Source: Hyphomonas sp. Mor2
GTDB taxonomy: Bacteria > Pseudomonadota > Alphaproteobacteria > Caulobacterales > Hyphomonadaceae
Assembly (NCBI RefSeq): GCF_001854405.1
Contig: NZ_CP017718.1
Coordinates: 2,294,001 to 2,358,000 of the forward strand
Reading direction: 5' to 3'
Length of the DNA: 64,000 nucleotides
Part shown: piece after piece, positions 30,136 through 38,712 of the stretch
Layout: each line of letters starts with the position of its first letter
Numbering within the stretch: the stretch's first letter is position 1
Notes under the pieces: generated by a model
Database searches by the model: none
The model's input: only the letters and a program-made list of their open reading frames with translations
What the model was told of the DNA's origin: nothing
Position numbers and translations under genes: made by a program

Positions 30136-30615
30136 TTAGGCCGCGTCAGCACTGCCTTCGATCAGTTTCGGCTTACCGCCTTTTTTCGGCGCACCAATTT
30201 CGATCTTGCGGGGCTTTTTCGCTTCCGGCAGTTCGCGGACAAGCTCGACACGGAGCAAGCCATTGCGCAGTTCAGCGCCTGTCACAATGACATGATCGGC
30301 CAGCTGGAACCGGCGCAGGAAGCCGCGCTCGGCGATGCCGCGATGGAGGAATTCGCGTTCCGTCTCGCCTTCTGCAGGCGGCGCCTTGCGTCCGGCCACG
30401 GTGAGCAGTCCGTCCTTGGTCTCAATATCGAGATCGTCTTCGCCAAAACCGGCAACCGCGATTTCGATCGCAAACTCATCGTCTGCCACACGTTCAATAT
30501 TGTAGGGGGGATAGCCTTGCGCGCCATCGAGTCGGGCGGCGCTATCAATCATGCTGGCCATGCGGTCAAAGCCAACCATTGTGCGATAAAGGGGGGTCAG
30601 ATCAATCGTACTCAT
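30136..30615 (-). CDS. Small heat shock protein (Hsp20/IbpA type)
   Basis: 159 residues from the ATG at 30613-30615. The alpha-crystallin domain spans about 40-135, with 'YPPYNIERVADDEFAIEIAVAGFGEDDLDI' and the conserved 'LRNGLLRVELVRELPE' (the A-x-x-x-N-G-x-L motif). It holds unfolded proteins for DnaK and ClpB. The start is fixed by AGGA 9 bases upstream, and that site is held in a hairpin with the features of a ROSE RNA thermometer, annotated separately, so translation is probably temperature-controlled. Confidence 0.93.
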   Translation of the reverse strand: MSTIDLTPLYRTMVGFDRMASMIDSAARLDGAQGYPPYNIERVADDEFAIEIAVAGFGEDDLDIETKDGLLTVAGRKAPPAEGETEREFLHRGIAERGFLRRFQLADHVIVTGAELRNGLLRVELVRELPEAKKPRKIEIGAPKKGGKPKLIEGSADAA

Positions 30616-30620
30616 TTGAA

Positions 30621-30669
30621 ACAGTCCTTTCACTAGCAACTGTGATCCGCGGCGATCTTGCAAAGCCGC
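30621..30669 (-). promoter_or_regulatory. ROSE-like RNA thermometer in the hsp20 5' UTR
   Basis: On the minus strand the ribosome site AGGA (30625-30628) pairs with UUGCU with the G bulged, extended outward by four pairs ACAG/CUGU (arms at 30640-30643 and 30621-30624) and closed by a 6-base loop. UUGCU opposite AGGA with an unpaired G is the defining core of ROSE elements. A second hairpin GCGGC/GCCGC lies just upstream (30649-30669). I infer melting at heat-shock temperature. Confidence 0.7.
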
Positions 30670-30813
30670 GAGAATTGAGGTTCGAAACTTTTCGGTGTCC
30701 CAGCCCGACCATCGGCGCTGGCGAAAAATTCCGTCGCAACCTGCTTGGCAGCGTCGCGACACAAGCTATGTGGAAACGCGTTAGACGTGATTCAAGCCCT
30801 TTTCAGGAGTCAA

Positions 30814-31743
30814 ATGATGAAGACCCAATTTATGCTCGGCGCTGCCGCTTTTGCCCTCGCCGCCTGTTCCGGCGGCACAGAAGCTCCGGCAGAGACCCTT
30901 GAGGCGGAAACCCCGCCTGTCCTCGAGGAGGTCGAAACCGGCCCGATCACGCTCGCAGATGCGGTTTCCGGTGAATGGCGCAGCGATGAGGAAAAAGCCC
31001 GCGATGACTGGCGTAACCCGGCCGAAACCCTGGACTTCTTCGAAATTGAGCCGGGCGAGACTGTCGTCGAAATCTGGCCGGGTGGCGGCTGGTATACCAA
31101 CGTCCTCGCGCCCTATCTCGCCTCCGGGGATGGGACCTTGATTGCCGCGGTCTGGGACACGAATGTGTTCGAAGGCGAGCGTCTCGCCCGCATCGAACAG
31201 CGCATTGCCGATTTCAAGGCCGTGTATGAAGCCGACGTGGACCTGTTCGGTACACTCGAATACAGCGCATTCTCCGCACAGTCCGGCCCGCTCGCCGCGC
31301 CGGAGAGCGTCGATACTGTTCTGACCTTCCGGAATGTCCATAATTGGATGGGCGGCGACTACACAGCGAAATTCTTCGACGATGCCTATGCCGCGTTGAA
31401 GCCTGGCGGCGTCCTGGGTGTGGTCGAGCACCGGCTTCCGTCCAGCGCGGAGCAGAACCCGCGCGCCGCCTCCGGCTATGTGCATGAGGACTTCGTCAAG
31501 GCGCTCGCAGCCTCGGCCGGCTTTGACTTCGTCGAGGCCAGTGAGATCAACGCCAACCCGAACGATACCGCCGACCATCCATTCGGGGTCTGGACGCTGC
31601 CGCCCGTCAGCCGCACGACCGACCGGGAAGGCAATGCTCCAGAGGGGTTTGACCCGGCGCCCTATCTCGAAATCGGTGAGTCCGATCGCATGACGCTGAA
31701 ATTCAAGAAGCCTGACGCCGCGCCGCTAGAACCGGTCGAGTAA
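30814..31743 (+). CDS. Methyltransferase-fold lipoprotein (COG4798-like)
   Basis: 309 residues from the first of two adjacent ATGs (AGGAG lies 5 and 8 bases before them). 'MLGAAAFALAACSGG' is a lipoprotein signal with lipidated Cys near residue 18. The rest is a class I methyltransferase fold: motif I reads 'VVEIWPGGGWYT' and 'ALKPGGVLGVVEH' marks the post-core strand. Exported proteins of this type (predicted methyltransferases, COG4798) are known, but SAM is not expected in the periplasm, so activity is uncertain. Its 3' end overlaps the convergent DUF4175 gene by 18 bases. Confidence 0.85.
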   Translation: MMKTQFMLGAAAFALAACSGGTEAPAETLEAETPPVLEEVETGPITLADAVSGEWRSDEEKARDDWRNPAETLDFFEIEPGETVVEIWPGGGWYTNVLAPYLASGDGTLIAAVWDTNVFEGERLARIEQRIADFKAVYEADVDLFGTLEYSAFSAQSGPLAAPESVDTVLTFRNVHNWMGGDYTAKFFDDAYAALKPGGVLGVVEHRLPSSAEQNPRAASGYVHEDFVKALAASAGFDFVEASEINANPNDTADHPFGVWTLPPVSRTTDREGNAPEGFDPAPYLEIGESDRMTLKFKKPDAAPLEPVE

Positions 31744-34371
31744 CCGGCGCAGATATTCCCGTTCCTCTTCGTCGACCGCTTCATCATAGCGGCGGCGAAG
31801 TTCGTCGAGGATATCCTTGGCACGCTGGCGCTCGGCCTCGTCGGGAATGTCGACACTATTGCTGTCATCGACGGCGCCGGTCATGGCATTGCCAAATGGA
31901 TCGGCACCGCCGCCGGCCTGATTTTGCTGATCTCCAAGCCGGTCTGCCCGCGCTTCATCCAGGGCTTCAGCCAGGCCCTCGGCGAGTTCTCGTAACTGCC
32001 GCGTGGCCTGTTCCTGATTGCGAATGGCGCGCCCTTCATTGCCATTTTCCAGCGCGTTGCCCGCACGGCGCTGCGAGCGTTCGATCGCTTCCAGCGTGTT
32101 TTCATCGAGCAGACCGCCCGCGCCCTCGTCCTCGCCGTCTTCTCCCAGGCCGAGCTGGTTTTCCGCGAGTTCTTCGAGCCGGTCGGCGAGCCCCTCCTGA
32201 CGGTCTGCGAGGGATTGACCCTCCTCGCCCTCAAGCCCTTCCTGGACCTCTCCGTCGCCAGTCTGGAAGTCTCCGCCTGGGCCCGGCTCGTTCTCGCCAA
32301 ATTGCTGCTCACCGGACTGACCGCGCTCGCCGCGCTGTTCGGCGAGCGTGTCATCGTTCAGCTCTCTCTGCTCCCGCAAGAGATCGGAGAGCTCGCGCAT
32401 GGTTTCGGTGATCTCGCGCTCTTCCTCGGGCAGATCCTCGTCATTCTCGTTCTCGCCCTGCTCACCCGGCATGCCGGGGAAACCTTCGCCTGAGCCGTTC
32501 TGCCCCTGCTGGAACTGCAGGTTCTCGAGCATATTGGTGATATCGGCCAGCAATTGACGCGCCTGATCGGTGGCGCCGGTCTCGGTCAGATCCTCAAGCG
32601 CGTCGAGCATGTCGGAGAAGCCCTGCCCGCCCAGGCCGGACCCTGATGGGCCCTCGGCGCTGTCTTCATTGCTTGGCGGGGCCTCGAGTCCATTGGCGAG
32701 CGCTTCCGCCATTTTCGCAGCGATATAGCGTTGGGCCGCGTCCTTGAAGGCTTCCACCAGGCGCGCAATTTCTTCCTCGCTGGCCCCATCACGCAGAGCA
32801 TCTTCCAGCGCCTTCTTGGCCGCCATCAGCGCCGCGTAGGCATCTGCTGCCGAGCCATATTCCGCCCGGAGCGCCAATGACCAGAGCAGGGGCTCGGTCG
32901 CCTTGGCCTCGTCGGTCGTGGTCGAGGCCTCGAGCGCATATCGCGCGGTCGTGAGACCGGAATAGACCAGCACATCCTTGAAATATCGCGGTGCTTCATA
33001 GGTCACCGCCTCCAGCATCACCGCGCCCCGCTGTACGCCTTGCGGCGCCTGCATCAGACGCTGCGTGGCGGACAGATAATAAGCCCCGGCCTGGGTGGAG
33101 TCCGGCACGTATTCGGCTTGCGCATAAGGCGCGTCTTCGCGCAGCACCGTGACGCGCACGTCCTGAATGGCCTTGGCCAGCGGTTGCAGCAGAAGCTTCT
33201 CCGGCAGTTTGAAAACGTGCGGCTCGCTGAACCCGACTTGACCGGCGCCATCCGTCACCTTCAATCGGATCTCGACCCGAGCGCCCGCCCAGCGATTGCG
33301 TGTCAGGTCGATCTTGGACTCATCTTCCGCCTCGCGCGGACTGATCGCGCCGAGTTCGACCGGCACCAGATCCGGCTCCCGGTCGATGCCTTCAGGCTTG
33401 ATAGCCAGTTCCAGCTTGGCCACGCCATAATCATCGCTCGCTGTCCAGCTGAACTCGGTCCGGTCGCCTGCACCGAGGACGGGCAGTTCCACAAATTGCG
33501 CGACGGGGGGATCATCTGGCGAAGTTAGTATCGTCCAGGCCTTGCGCTCACCCCACCAGCGAACGGAGATCTGGCTATCGGCGGCAATCGTCGTCGTGGC
33601 TTCGAAGGCATTATCCGGCGTCGCCAGAAATCTTGTCGTGTTGCGCCCGGTATCGGAGATCACCCGGAGTTTCGGTGTAGACGGCGCCTGAACGCGCAGG
33701 GTCATGACGGAGCCTTGGGGCACGCGGATCTGGCTCTGGTCTTCCTTCAGGAAAATCGGCGCGCGGCCCGTATGCTCTGGTGGCGTGATCCAGGCTTCGA
33801 TCCGCATGGTCTCCGCCCCGAACAGGCTGCCATAATCCGGATCCAATGCACTCGAGAGGCGTTGATAGTTTTGTCCCCAACCCAGCGCGAACAATCCAAC
33901 CACGGTGAGCGGCAGAATGAAGCGCAGGCGGAGCGGGTCGATCTGTTCCCAGACTGCGGAAAAGCCAGGGACGTTCAATCGCCGCGCTTCATCCGTCAGG
34001 CGGTCTTCGTGTGCGCGCCACAATTGCACGCCTGCCTGTTCCGGACGCGCCGGACGGTCCATCAAAGACGCCAATGGGCGCATTTCGGATTGTTGATCGA
34101 GCGCATCGATCGCTTCACCCGGCTCGGGTCGCCTGTAGCGCCGGATCCCGCGCAGCAGCGCAATGATCGAACCGACCAGGAAAATCAGCGTCGCCAGCGC
34201 CCCCAGGCGCGGCGGTGTGCGCTCGAACACGCCGAACAAGGCGGCGCAGACAAACACGCTCAGAAGCGCGATAAAAGGCCACCAGGCTTTCCACAGCGCA
34301 ATGTCCCGAAGCCGCCGGAAGGTCCGGTTGATCAGGCGTTGCGTGCCGGGAATGCGGTTCAGGTCAGCCAA
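31726..34371 (-). CDS. DUF4175 / TIGR02302 family membrane protein
   Basis: 881 residues, from a TTG start that overlaps the lysA stop by 13 bases. Three N-terminal membrane segments (within about 30-165) precede a beta-rich periplasmic part and a long low-complexity region rich in Gln, Glu, Gly and Asp (about 560-830), as in TIGR02302, a family restricted to alphaproteobacteria and of unknown function. The usual neighbour in many genomes is lysA, as here. Coupled translation with lysA is likely. Confidence 0.9.
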   Translation of the reverse strand: MADLNRIPGTQRLINRTFRRLRDIALWKAWWPFIALLSVFVCAALFGVFERTPPRLGALATLIFLVGSIIALLRGIRRYRRPEPGEAIDALDQQSEMRPLASLMDRPARPEQAGVQLWRAHEDRLTDEARRLNVPGFSAVWEQIDPLRLRFILPLTVVGLFALGWGQNYQRLSSALDPDYGSLFGAETMRIEAWITPPEHTGRAPIFLKEDQSQIRVPQGSVMTLRVQAPSTPKLRVISDTGRNTTRFLATPDNAFEATTTIAADSQISVRWWGERKAWTILTSPDDPPVAQFVELPVLGAGDRTEFSWTASDDYGVAKLELAIKPEGIDREPDLVPVELGAISPREAEDESKIDLTRNRWAGARVEIRLKVTDGAGQVGFSEPHVFKLPEKLLLQPLAKAIQDVRVTVLREDAPYAQAEYVPDSTQAGAYYLSATQRLMQAPQGVQRGAVMLEAVTYEAPRYFKDVLVYSGLTTARYALEASTTTDEAKATEPLLWSLALRAEYGSAADAYAALMAAKKALEDALRDGASEEEIARLVEAFKDAAQRYIAAKMAEALANGLEAPPSNEDSAEGPSGSGLGGQGFSDMLDALEDLTETGATDQARQLLADITNMLENLQFQQGQNGSGEGFPGMPGEQGENENDEDLPEEEREITETMRELSDLLREQRELNDDTLAEQRGERGQSGEQQFGENEPGPGGDFQTGDGEVQEGLEGEEGQSLADRQEGLADRLEELAENQLGLGEDGEDEGAGGLLDENTLEAIERSQRRAGNALENGNEGRAIRNQEQATRQLRELAEGLAEALDEARADRLGDQQNQAGGGADPFGNAMTGAVDDSNSVDIPDEAERQRAKDILDELRRRYDEAVDEEEREYLRRLLDRF

Positions 34372-35624
34372 TCGGGCGTCTGCTCCAGTTGTATCATTTC
34401 ATCAAAGCTCGGGCGTCGTCGAACCAATGCAAATTGATCGCCATCGACCAGAACTTCCGCCACAAGCGGTCTTGCATTGTACTGACTTGAGAGCACAGCG
34501 CCATAGGCCCCGGATGACATAAAGGCGATCCGGCTTCCGGCCGCGACTTCCGGCATCTGCCGCTGCGCTGCAAACTTGTCCGTCGACTCACAGATTGGAC
34601 CGACAATATCATAAGTGGTGCGCGGCGCGTCTGCGCCTGGCTCAGCCAGAGGCAGGATATCATGATGGGCCTGATACAGTGCCGGTCGCATCAGGTCGTT
34701 CATGCCAGCATCAATGATCAGGAAGGTCCGGTCCGGCGCCGGCTTGTGATACAGCACTTCGCTGACCATCACGCCGGCATTACCGGCAATCACGCGGCCC
34801 GGCTCGAGGATCACCTGAAGACCGAGCCCCTCGGTCACCTCGCGGATCATTTGCGCATAATCAGAAGGCGGCGCCGGCGAGTCGCTCGCCTGATAAGGAA
34901 TGCCGAGGCCGCCGCCGAGATCGATGCGTTTCAGATCATGTCCAGCCTCACGCAGGAATTTCACCAGTCCGATTGTCTTGTCAAACGCCGCGCGCATCGG
35001 TTCCAGATCGCCGATCTGCGAGCCGATATGCACATCCACACCGACCGCTTCGACCCCCGGAAGCGCCTTCATCTGGTGGTACAGCTCCGGCGCATCGGCC
35101 CAAGGCACACCGAATTTGTCGCCAGCCTTGCCGGTGGAAATATTCGGATGGCCACCTGCAGCGACATCCGGGTTCACGCGCAGCGCCACCGGCGCCACCT
35201 TGCCCCGGCTCATCGCCACTTCGGACAGGGCGATCAATTCAGCGCCGCTTTCGACATTGAACTGATGGATACCGGTGTCGAGCCCCAGCGCCATTTCCTC
35301 GCGCGTCTTGCCGACGCCGGAAAATACAATCCGTTCGGCCGGAATTCCTGCGGCCAGTGCGCGTTTCAGCTCCCCGCCGCTGACCACATCAGCGCCGCAG
35401 CCTTCGCTCGCCAGGGTCTTCAGAACAGCGAGATTTCCGTTCGCCTTGACCGAATAGGCGATCAGGCACTCCATGCCGTCAAACGCCGCAGCTATGACCC
35501 GTGCATGGCGGCGCAAGGTCGCTGTCGAATAGACATAGACGGGGGTCCCGACCTGATCTGCAATCTCGTTCAGATCGACGCCTTCGCAGTGAAGACGGCC
35601 ATCCTCATAGTTAAAATGATGCAC
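34359..35624 (-). CDS. lysA: Diaminopimelate decarboxylase
   Basis: 421 residues of the fold III PLP decarboxylase family. 'AYSVKANGN' carries the PLP-binding Lys60; 'DLGGGLGIPY' and 'EPGRVIAGNAG' bind the phosphate; 'GPICESTDKF' supplies the catalytic Cys. It converts meso-diaminopimelate to L-lysine and CO2. Middle of the block argH, lptM, lysA, DUF4175, all on the minus strand with short gaps. Confidence 0.97.
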   Translation of the reverse strand: MHHFNYEDGRLHCEGVDLNEIADQVGTPVYVYSTATLRRHARVIAAAFDGMECLIAYSVKANGNLAVLKTLASEGCGADVVSGGELKRALAAGIPAERIVFSGVGKTREEMALGLDTGIHQFNVESGAELIALSEVAMSRGKVAPVALRVNPDVAAGGHPNISTGKAGDKFGVPWADAPELYHQMKALPGVEAVGVDVHIGSQIGDLEPMRAAFDKTIGLVKFLREAGHDLKRIDLGGGLGIPYQASDSPAPPSDYAQMIREVTEGLGLQVILEPGRVIAGNAGVMVSEVLYHKPAPDRTFLIIDAGMNDLMRPALYQAHHDILPLAEPGADAPRTTYDIVGPICESTDKFAAQRQMPEVAAGSRIAFMSSGAYGAVLSSQYNARPLVAEVLVDGDQFALVRRRPSFDEMIQLEQTPDWLT

Positions 35625-35633
35625 GCGCGATCA

Positions 35634-35906
35634 TCAGCCGGGGCTGACCTCCCCCATGCTTTCTTCCTCAACCTCCACCGTCGGCGCGGGCTTCGGGATC
35701 TCACCGCCAAGCGTGTTGTAATAGGTCGTGTCGTCATTGATCTCATGACCGGCAAACAGCACCGCCGAATCGACCGGCTTGGAAGTTTCTTCTGTCGGCG
35801 CTTCCTTCAGGATCGGGGGCGGACGCTCAAGGTCACCGCGCAGGCCACAAGCCGCGAGGCCAGCAAGCGCGGATAAGGCGAGCGCAGTTTTGATCATATA
35901 TTTCAT
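35634..35906 (-). CDS. lptM: LptM-like small lipoprotein
   Basis: 90 residues. Lipoprotein signal 'TALALSALAGLAAC' puts the lipidated Cys at about 20, followed directly by 'GLRGDLERPPP', the family hallmark of LptM (YifL), which helps mature LptD in the LPS export machine. The remainder is acidic and Pro-rich. Placement between argH and lysA is the classic position of this gene. Nine bases separate its stop from lysA. Confidence 0.85.
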   Translation of the reverse strand: MKYMIKTALALSALAGLAACGLRGDLERPPPILKEAPTEETSKPVDSAVLFAGHEINDDTTYYNTLGGEIPKPAPTVEVEEESMGEVSPG

Positions 35907-35915
35907 TTGGCGCTC

Positions 35916-37313
35916 CTATCCGAGGCGTTGGGTCCATTGCTCAACCTGTTCGGCGACCCGAACCGGCGAGGTTCCACCATAGCTTTGCCTGCTCATCGCT
36001 GAGGCTTCAACAGTGAGCACGGAAAATACGTCATTTGTTAGTCGGGGTTCAACCGCTTGCAGATCCTCCAGGCTGAGTTCCGGCAGGTCGCAGCCTTTCT
36101 CCTCGGCTTTTGCGACCAGCGCGCCGGTCACATGGTGCGCATCGCGGAACGGCATTTTCAGCTCCCGGACCAGCCAGTCGGCCAGATCCGTCGCGGTCGA
36201 GAAGCCTTTCGCGGCCGCGGCGCGCATATTCTCGCGATTAAACGTGATCGTCTCCATCATCCCCGCCATGGACGCAGCGCACAGGCCGAACGTATCGAAC
36301 GCCGAAAAGGTCAGCTGTTTATCGTCCTGCAAGTCCTTCGCATAAGCGAGTGGCAAAGCCTTCACAGCCCCTTGCAGAGCGGCAAACTGACCGGTGATCA
36401 GGCTCGCCTTGGCCCGGACCAGCTCGGCGGCATCCGGGTTGCGCTTTTGGGGCATGATCGAAGATCCGGTCGACCAGGCATCTGACAGTTTCGCAAAGGC
36501 GAATTGAGCGCTGGTCCAGAGCACGAGCTCTTCGGCCAGGCGCGACAGGTGCGTCGCGGCGATGGACAAGGCCGACAAGGCCTCCAGCGCAAAATCACGC
36601 GCTGACACCGCGTCCAGTGAGTTGGCCATCGGGCGATAGAAGCCAAGCGCCTCGGCCGTTGCATCGCGGTCGATAGAAAATCCGGTTCCGGCGAGTGCTG
36701 CGGATCCCAGCGGGCTCTCATTCAACCGGCGGGCACAATCATCCATGCGGGCGCGATCGCGCTCGATCATCTCGACATAGGCCAGCAGATGATGGCCCAG
36801 CGTGACGGGCTGCGCGGTCTGCAAATGGGTAAAGCCAGGCATCACCGCATCGGCATGCTCGCCAGCGAGCTTGACCAGCGCGCGTTGCAGCGCTCTCAGA
36901 CTGCGTCGTGCTTCGGTCAGGGCACCCCGGGTCCAGAGGCGGAAATCTGTCACGACCTGATCATTGCGAGAGCGCGCTGTATGCAACCGCCCGGCCGGCT
37001 CTCCGATCAGTTCCTTCAGCCGTGCCTCGACATTCATGTGAATGTCTTCCAGCTCGGCACGATAAGGGAAGGTGCCGTCCTGCACTTCGGCCACCACCTG
37101 ATCGAGCCCGTCCTGGATGGCCATGTTGTCGTCTTCGGAAATGATCCCTTGCTCGGCCAGCATGTCCGCGTGGGCACGCGATCCGGCAATGTCCTCGCGC
37201 ACCATACGCCGATCGACATCAATCGATGCGTTGATCGATTGCATGATATCGCTGGGCTGTGCGGCGAAGCGTCCACCCCACATTTGCTGGCCTTTTTTGC
37301 TGTCACTCGCCAT
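35916..37313 (-). CDS. argH: Argininosuccinate lyase
   Basis: 465 residues of the fumarase/aspartase superfamily. The superfamily signature '[15 protein letters not shown]' holds the catalytic Ser; '[10 protein letters not shown]' and '[21 protein letters not shown]' are the other two conserved blocks. It cleaves argininosuccinate to arginine and fumarate. The gene diverges from the TlpA-like gene with 42 bases between starts, so the promoters overlap. Confidence 0.97.
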   Translation of the reverse strand: MASDSKKGQQMWGGRFAAQPSDIMQSINASIDVDRRMVREDIAGSRAHADMLAEQGIISEDDNMAIQDGLDQVVAEVQDGTFPYRAELEDIHMNVEARLKELIGEPAGRLHTARSRNDQVVTDFRLWTRGALTEARRSLRALQRALVKLAGEHADAVMPGFTHLQTAQPVTLGHHLLAYVEMIERDRARMDDCARRLNESPLGSAALAGTGFSIDRDATAEALGFYRPMANSLDAVSARDFALEALSALSIAATHLSRLAEELVLWTSAQFAFAKLSDAWSTGSSIMPQKRNPDAAELVRAKASLITGQFAALQGAVKALPLAYAKDLQDDKQLTFSAFDTFGLCAASMAGMMETITFNRENMRAAAAKGFSTATDLADWLVRELKMPFRDAHHVTGALVAKAEEKGCDLPELSLEDLQAVEPRLTNDVFSVLTVEASAMSRQSYGGTSPVRVAEQVEQWTQRLG

Positions 37314-37355
37314 ATCGCTGTCTCGTTCTGTTCAATTACTTGCGGGCTTTCACCC

Positions 37356-37958
37356 ATGGATCGTTTCTTGCGCATCGCCATCCCGACCATGTTTGCCGGA
37401 ATCGTTCTCGCGCTGCTTTACGCGGTCTTTAGCGCCAGTTCAAAGGGAAGTAACCGCGACCCTGTGGCAAGACTGGCGACGGGCACCTTGTCCAAGCTCG
37501 ATGTCAGCGACCGCGGCCAAGCTGCCCCACCGGCTCCGTTCATCAATGCGGCGGGCGAAACCGTCACCTATCAGGACTTTGAAGGCCAGACCATCCTGGT
37601 GAATTTCTGGGCCACCTGGTGCGGTCCATGCGAGAAGGAAATGCCCTCACTCGGCGCTTTGCAATCCGCGCGCGGTGGCGACACTTTCAAAGTCATCGCC
37701 ATCAGCGTCGATGAACTTGCCGACCGGGCCTATGCGCAGCAAAGACTGCGCGAACTCTCCGGCGGTGTGCTTGAATTCTACACGCTGGCGGACGGCCCGG
37801 ATGGCTGGAACGTGGTGTATGATAGCGGCGCGGGCGGCGGCTTCCCTACCACGATCCTGTATGACCGCACCGGTATCAAGATCGCCAAGGTCGAGGGCGA
37901 CGCCGATTGGGCGAGCTATGAAGCCGTCGCCCTGATCGATCTGATCACCGAAAATTAG
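37356..37958 (+). CDS. TlpA-like membrane-anchored thiol-disulfide reductase
   Basis: 200 residues from the ATG at 37356. An N-terminal anchor (about 5-25) precedes a thioredoxin fold of the TlpA/ResA kind, with active site W88-C-G-P-C92 and the cis-Pro region 'GGGFPTTILYD'. It should reduce disulfides in the periplasm, for example during cytochrome c maturation. Diverges from argH; its last 4 bases overlap the convergent TauE/SafE stop. Confidence 0.92.
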   Translation: MDRFLRIAIPTMFAGIVLALLYAVFSASSKGSNRDPVARLATGTLSKLDVSDRGQAAPPAPFINAAGETVTYQDFEGQTILVNFWATWCGPCEKEMPSLGALQSARGGDTFKVIAISVDELADRAYAQQRLRELSGGVLEFYTLADGPDGWNVVYDSGAGGGFPTTILYDRTGIKIAKVEGDADWASYEAVALIDLITEN

Positions 37959-38698
37959 ACGACGCCGTCCCAGAGCAGTTTCAGCCCGACGGCAAAGATC
38001 AATCCGTACAGGATTCGGTAGAACAATTCCTGGTCGATCCGCTTGACCAGCCAGGCGCCGAACAGGACGCCAAATGGCGCAATCGTGATGAGGATCAGGG
38101 ATGTGGTCAAATTCGTCTGATCGAACTGACCGAGCATGGCGTAAGGCAGCACTTTGACGAAATTGACGACGAAGAAGAACATCACCGCGGTGCCTGCATA
38201 GATCTGCTTGTCGAGATTTTGCGGGATTGAGTAGGCCTGAAAGGGCGGCCCGCCGGCATGCGCGATAAAGCTGGTAAACCCGGCCACGGTGCCTGAAATG
38301 AAGCCGAGCGGGCGATTGCCTTGAATAAACGCATCGCCGCCGCGCGGTTTGAAAATGGCGTAGATCGGGAATAGGACAGCGATCGCGCCGACACAGATCC
38401 GCACCACCTGATCGTCAACATACCCGGCGAGCAAACCGCCTGCGACAATCCCGAGAATCGCGCCGGGCAGCAGCAGGACCAGCAGTTTGCGGTCCCAATG
38501 CTTACGATAGGTCCAGACGCCAACCCAATCCATCACGATCAGAATGGGCAGCATGATCCCTGCGGCCTGGACCGGTGAGATGACCAGCGCCATGAGCGGT
38601 ACGGCCAGCAAGGCCAGGCCGCCAAACCCGCCTTTGGAAATGCCTGTGATGAGCACGGAAAACACCGCCACGCCCCAGAAGACCGGATCATGCATCAT
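37955..38698 (-). CDS. TauE/SafE family sulfite exporter-like permease
   Basis: 247 residues with about eight membrane segments and the internal-repeat pattern of TauE/SafE ('ISKGGFGGLALLAVPLMALVISPVQA', 'GTVAGFTSFIAHAGGPPFQAY'). Members export sulfite or sulfoacetate or have unknown anions as substrate; the real cargo cannot be told. Lies 14 bases after the phytase-like gene on the same strand, so the two may be one unit. Confidence 0.88.
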   Translation of the reverse strand: MMHDPVFWGVAVFSVLITGISKGGFGGLALLAVPLMALVISPVQAAGIMLPILIVMDWVGVWTYRKHWDRKLLVLLLPGAILGIVAGGLLAGYVDDQVVRICVGAIAVLFPIYAIFKPRGGDAFIQGNRPLGFISGTVAGFTSFIAHAGGPPFQAYSIPQNLDKQIYAGTAVMFFFVVNFVKVLPYAMLGQFDQTNLTTSLILITIAPFGVLFGAWLVKRIDQELFYRILYGLIFAVGLKLLWDGVV

Positions 38699-38712
38699 CG
38701 TATCTGATTAAG

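Noticed and set aside
34662-35876. A 404-codon plus-strand open frame antisense to lysA and lptM.
   Set aside because: lysA and lptM are clear family matches on the minus strand; the other frame is a GC-driven shadow.
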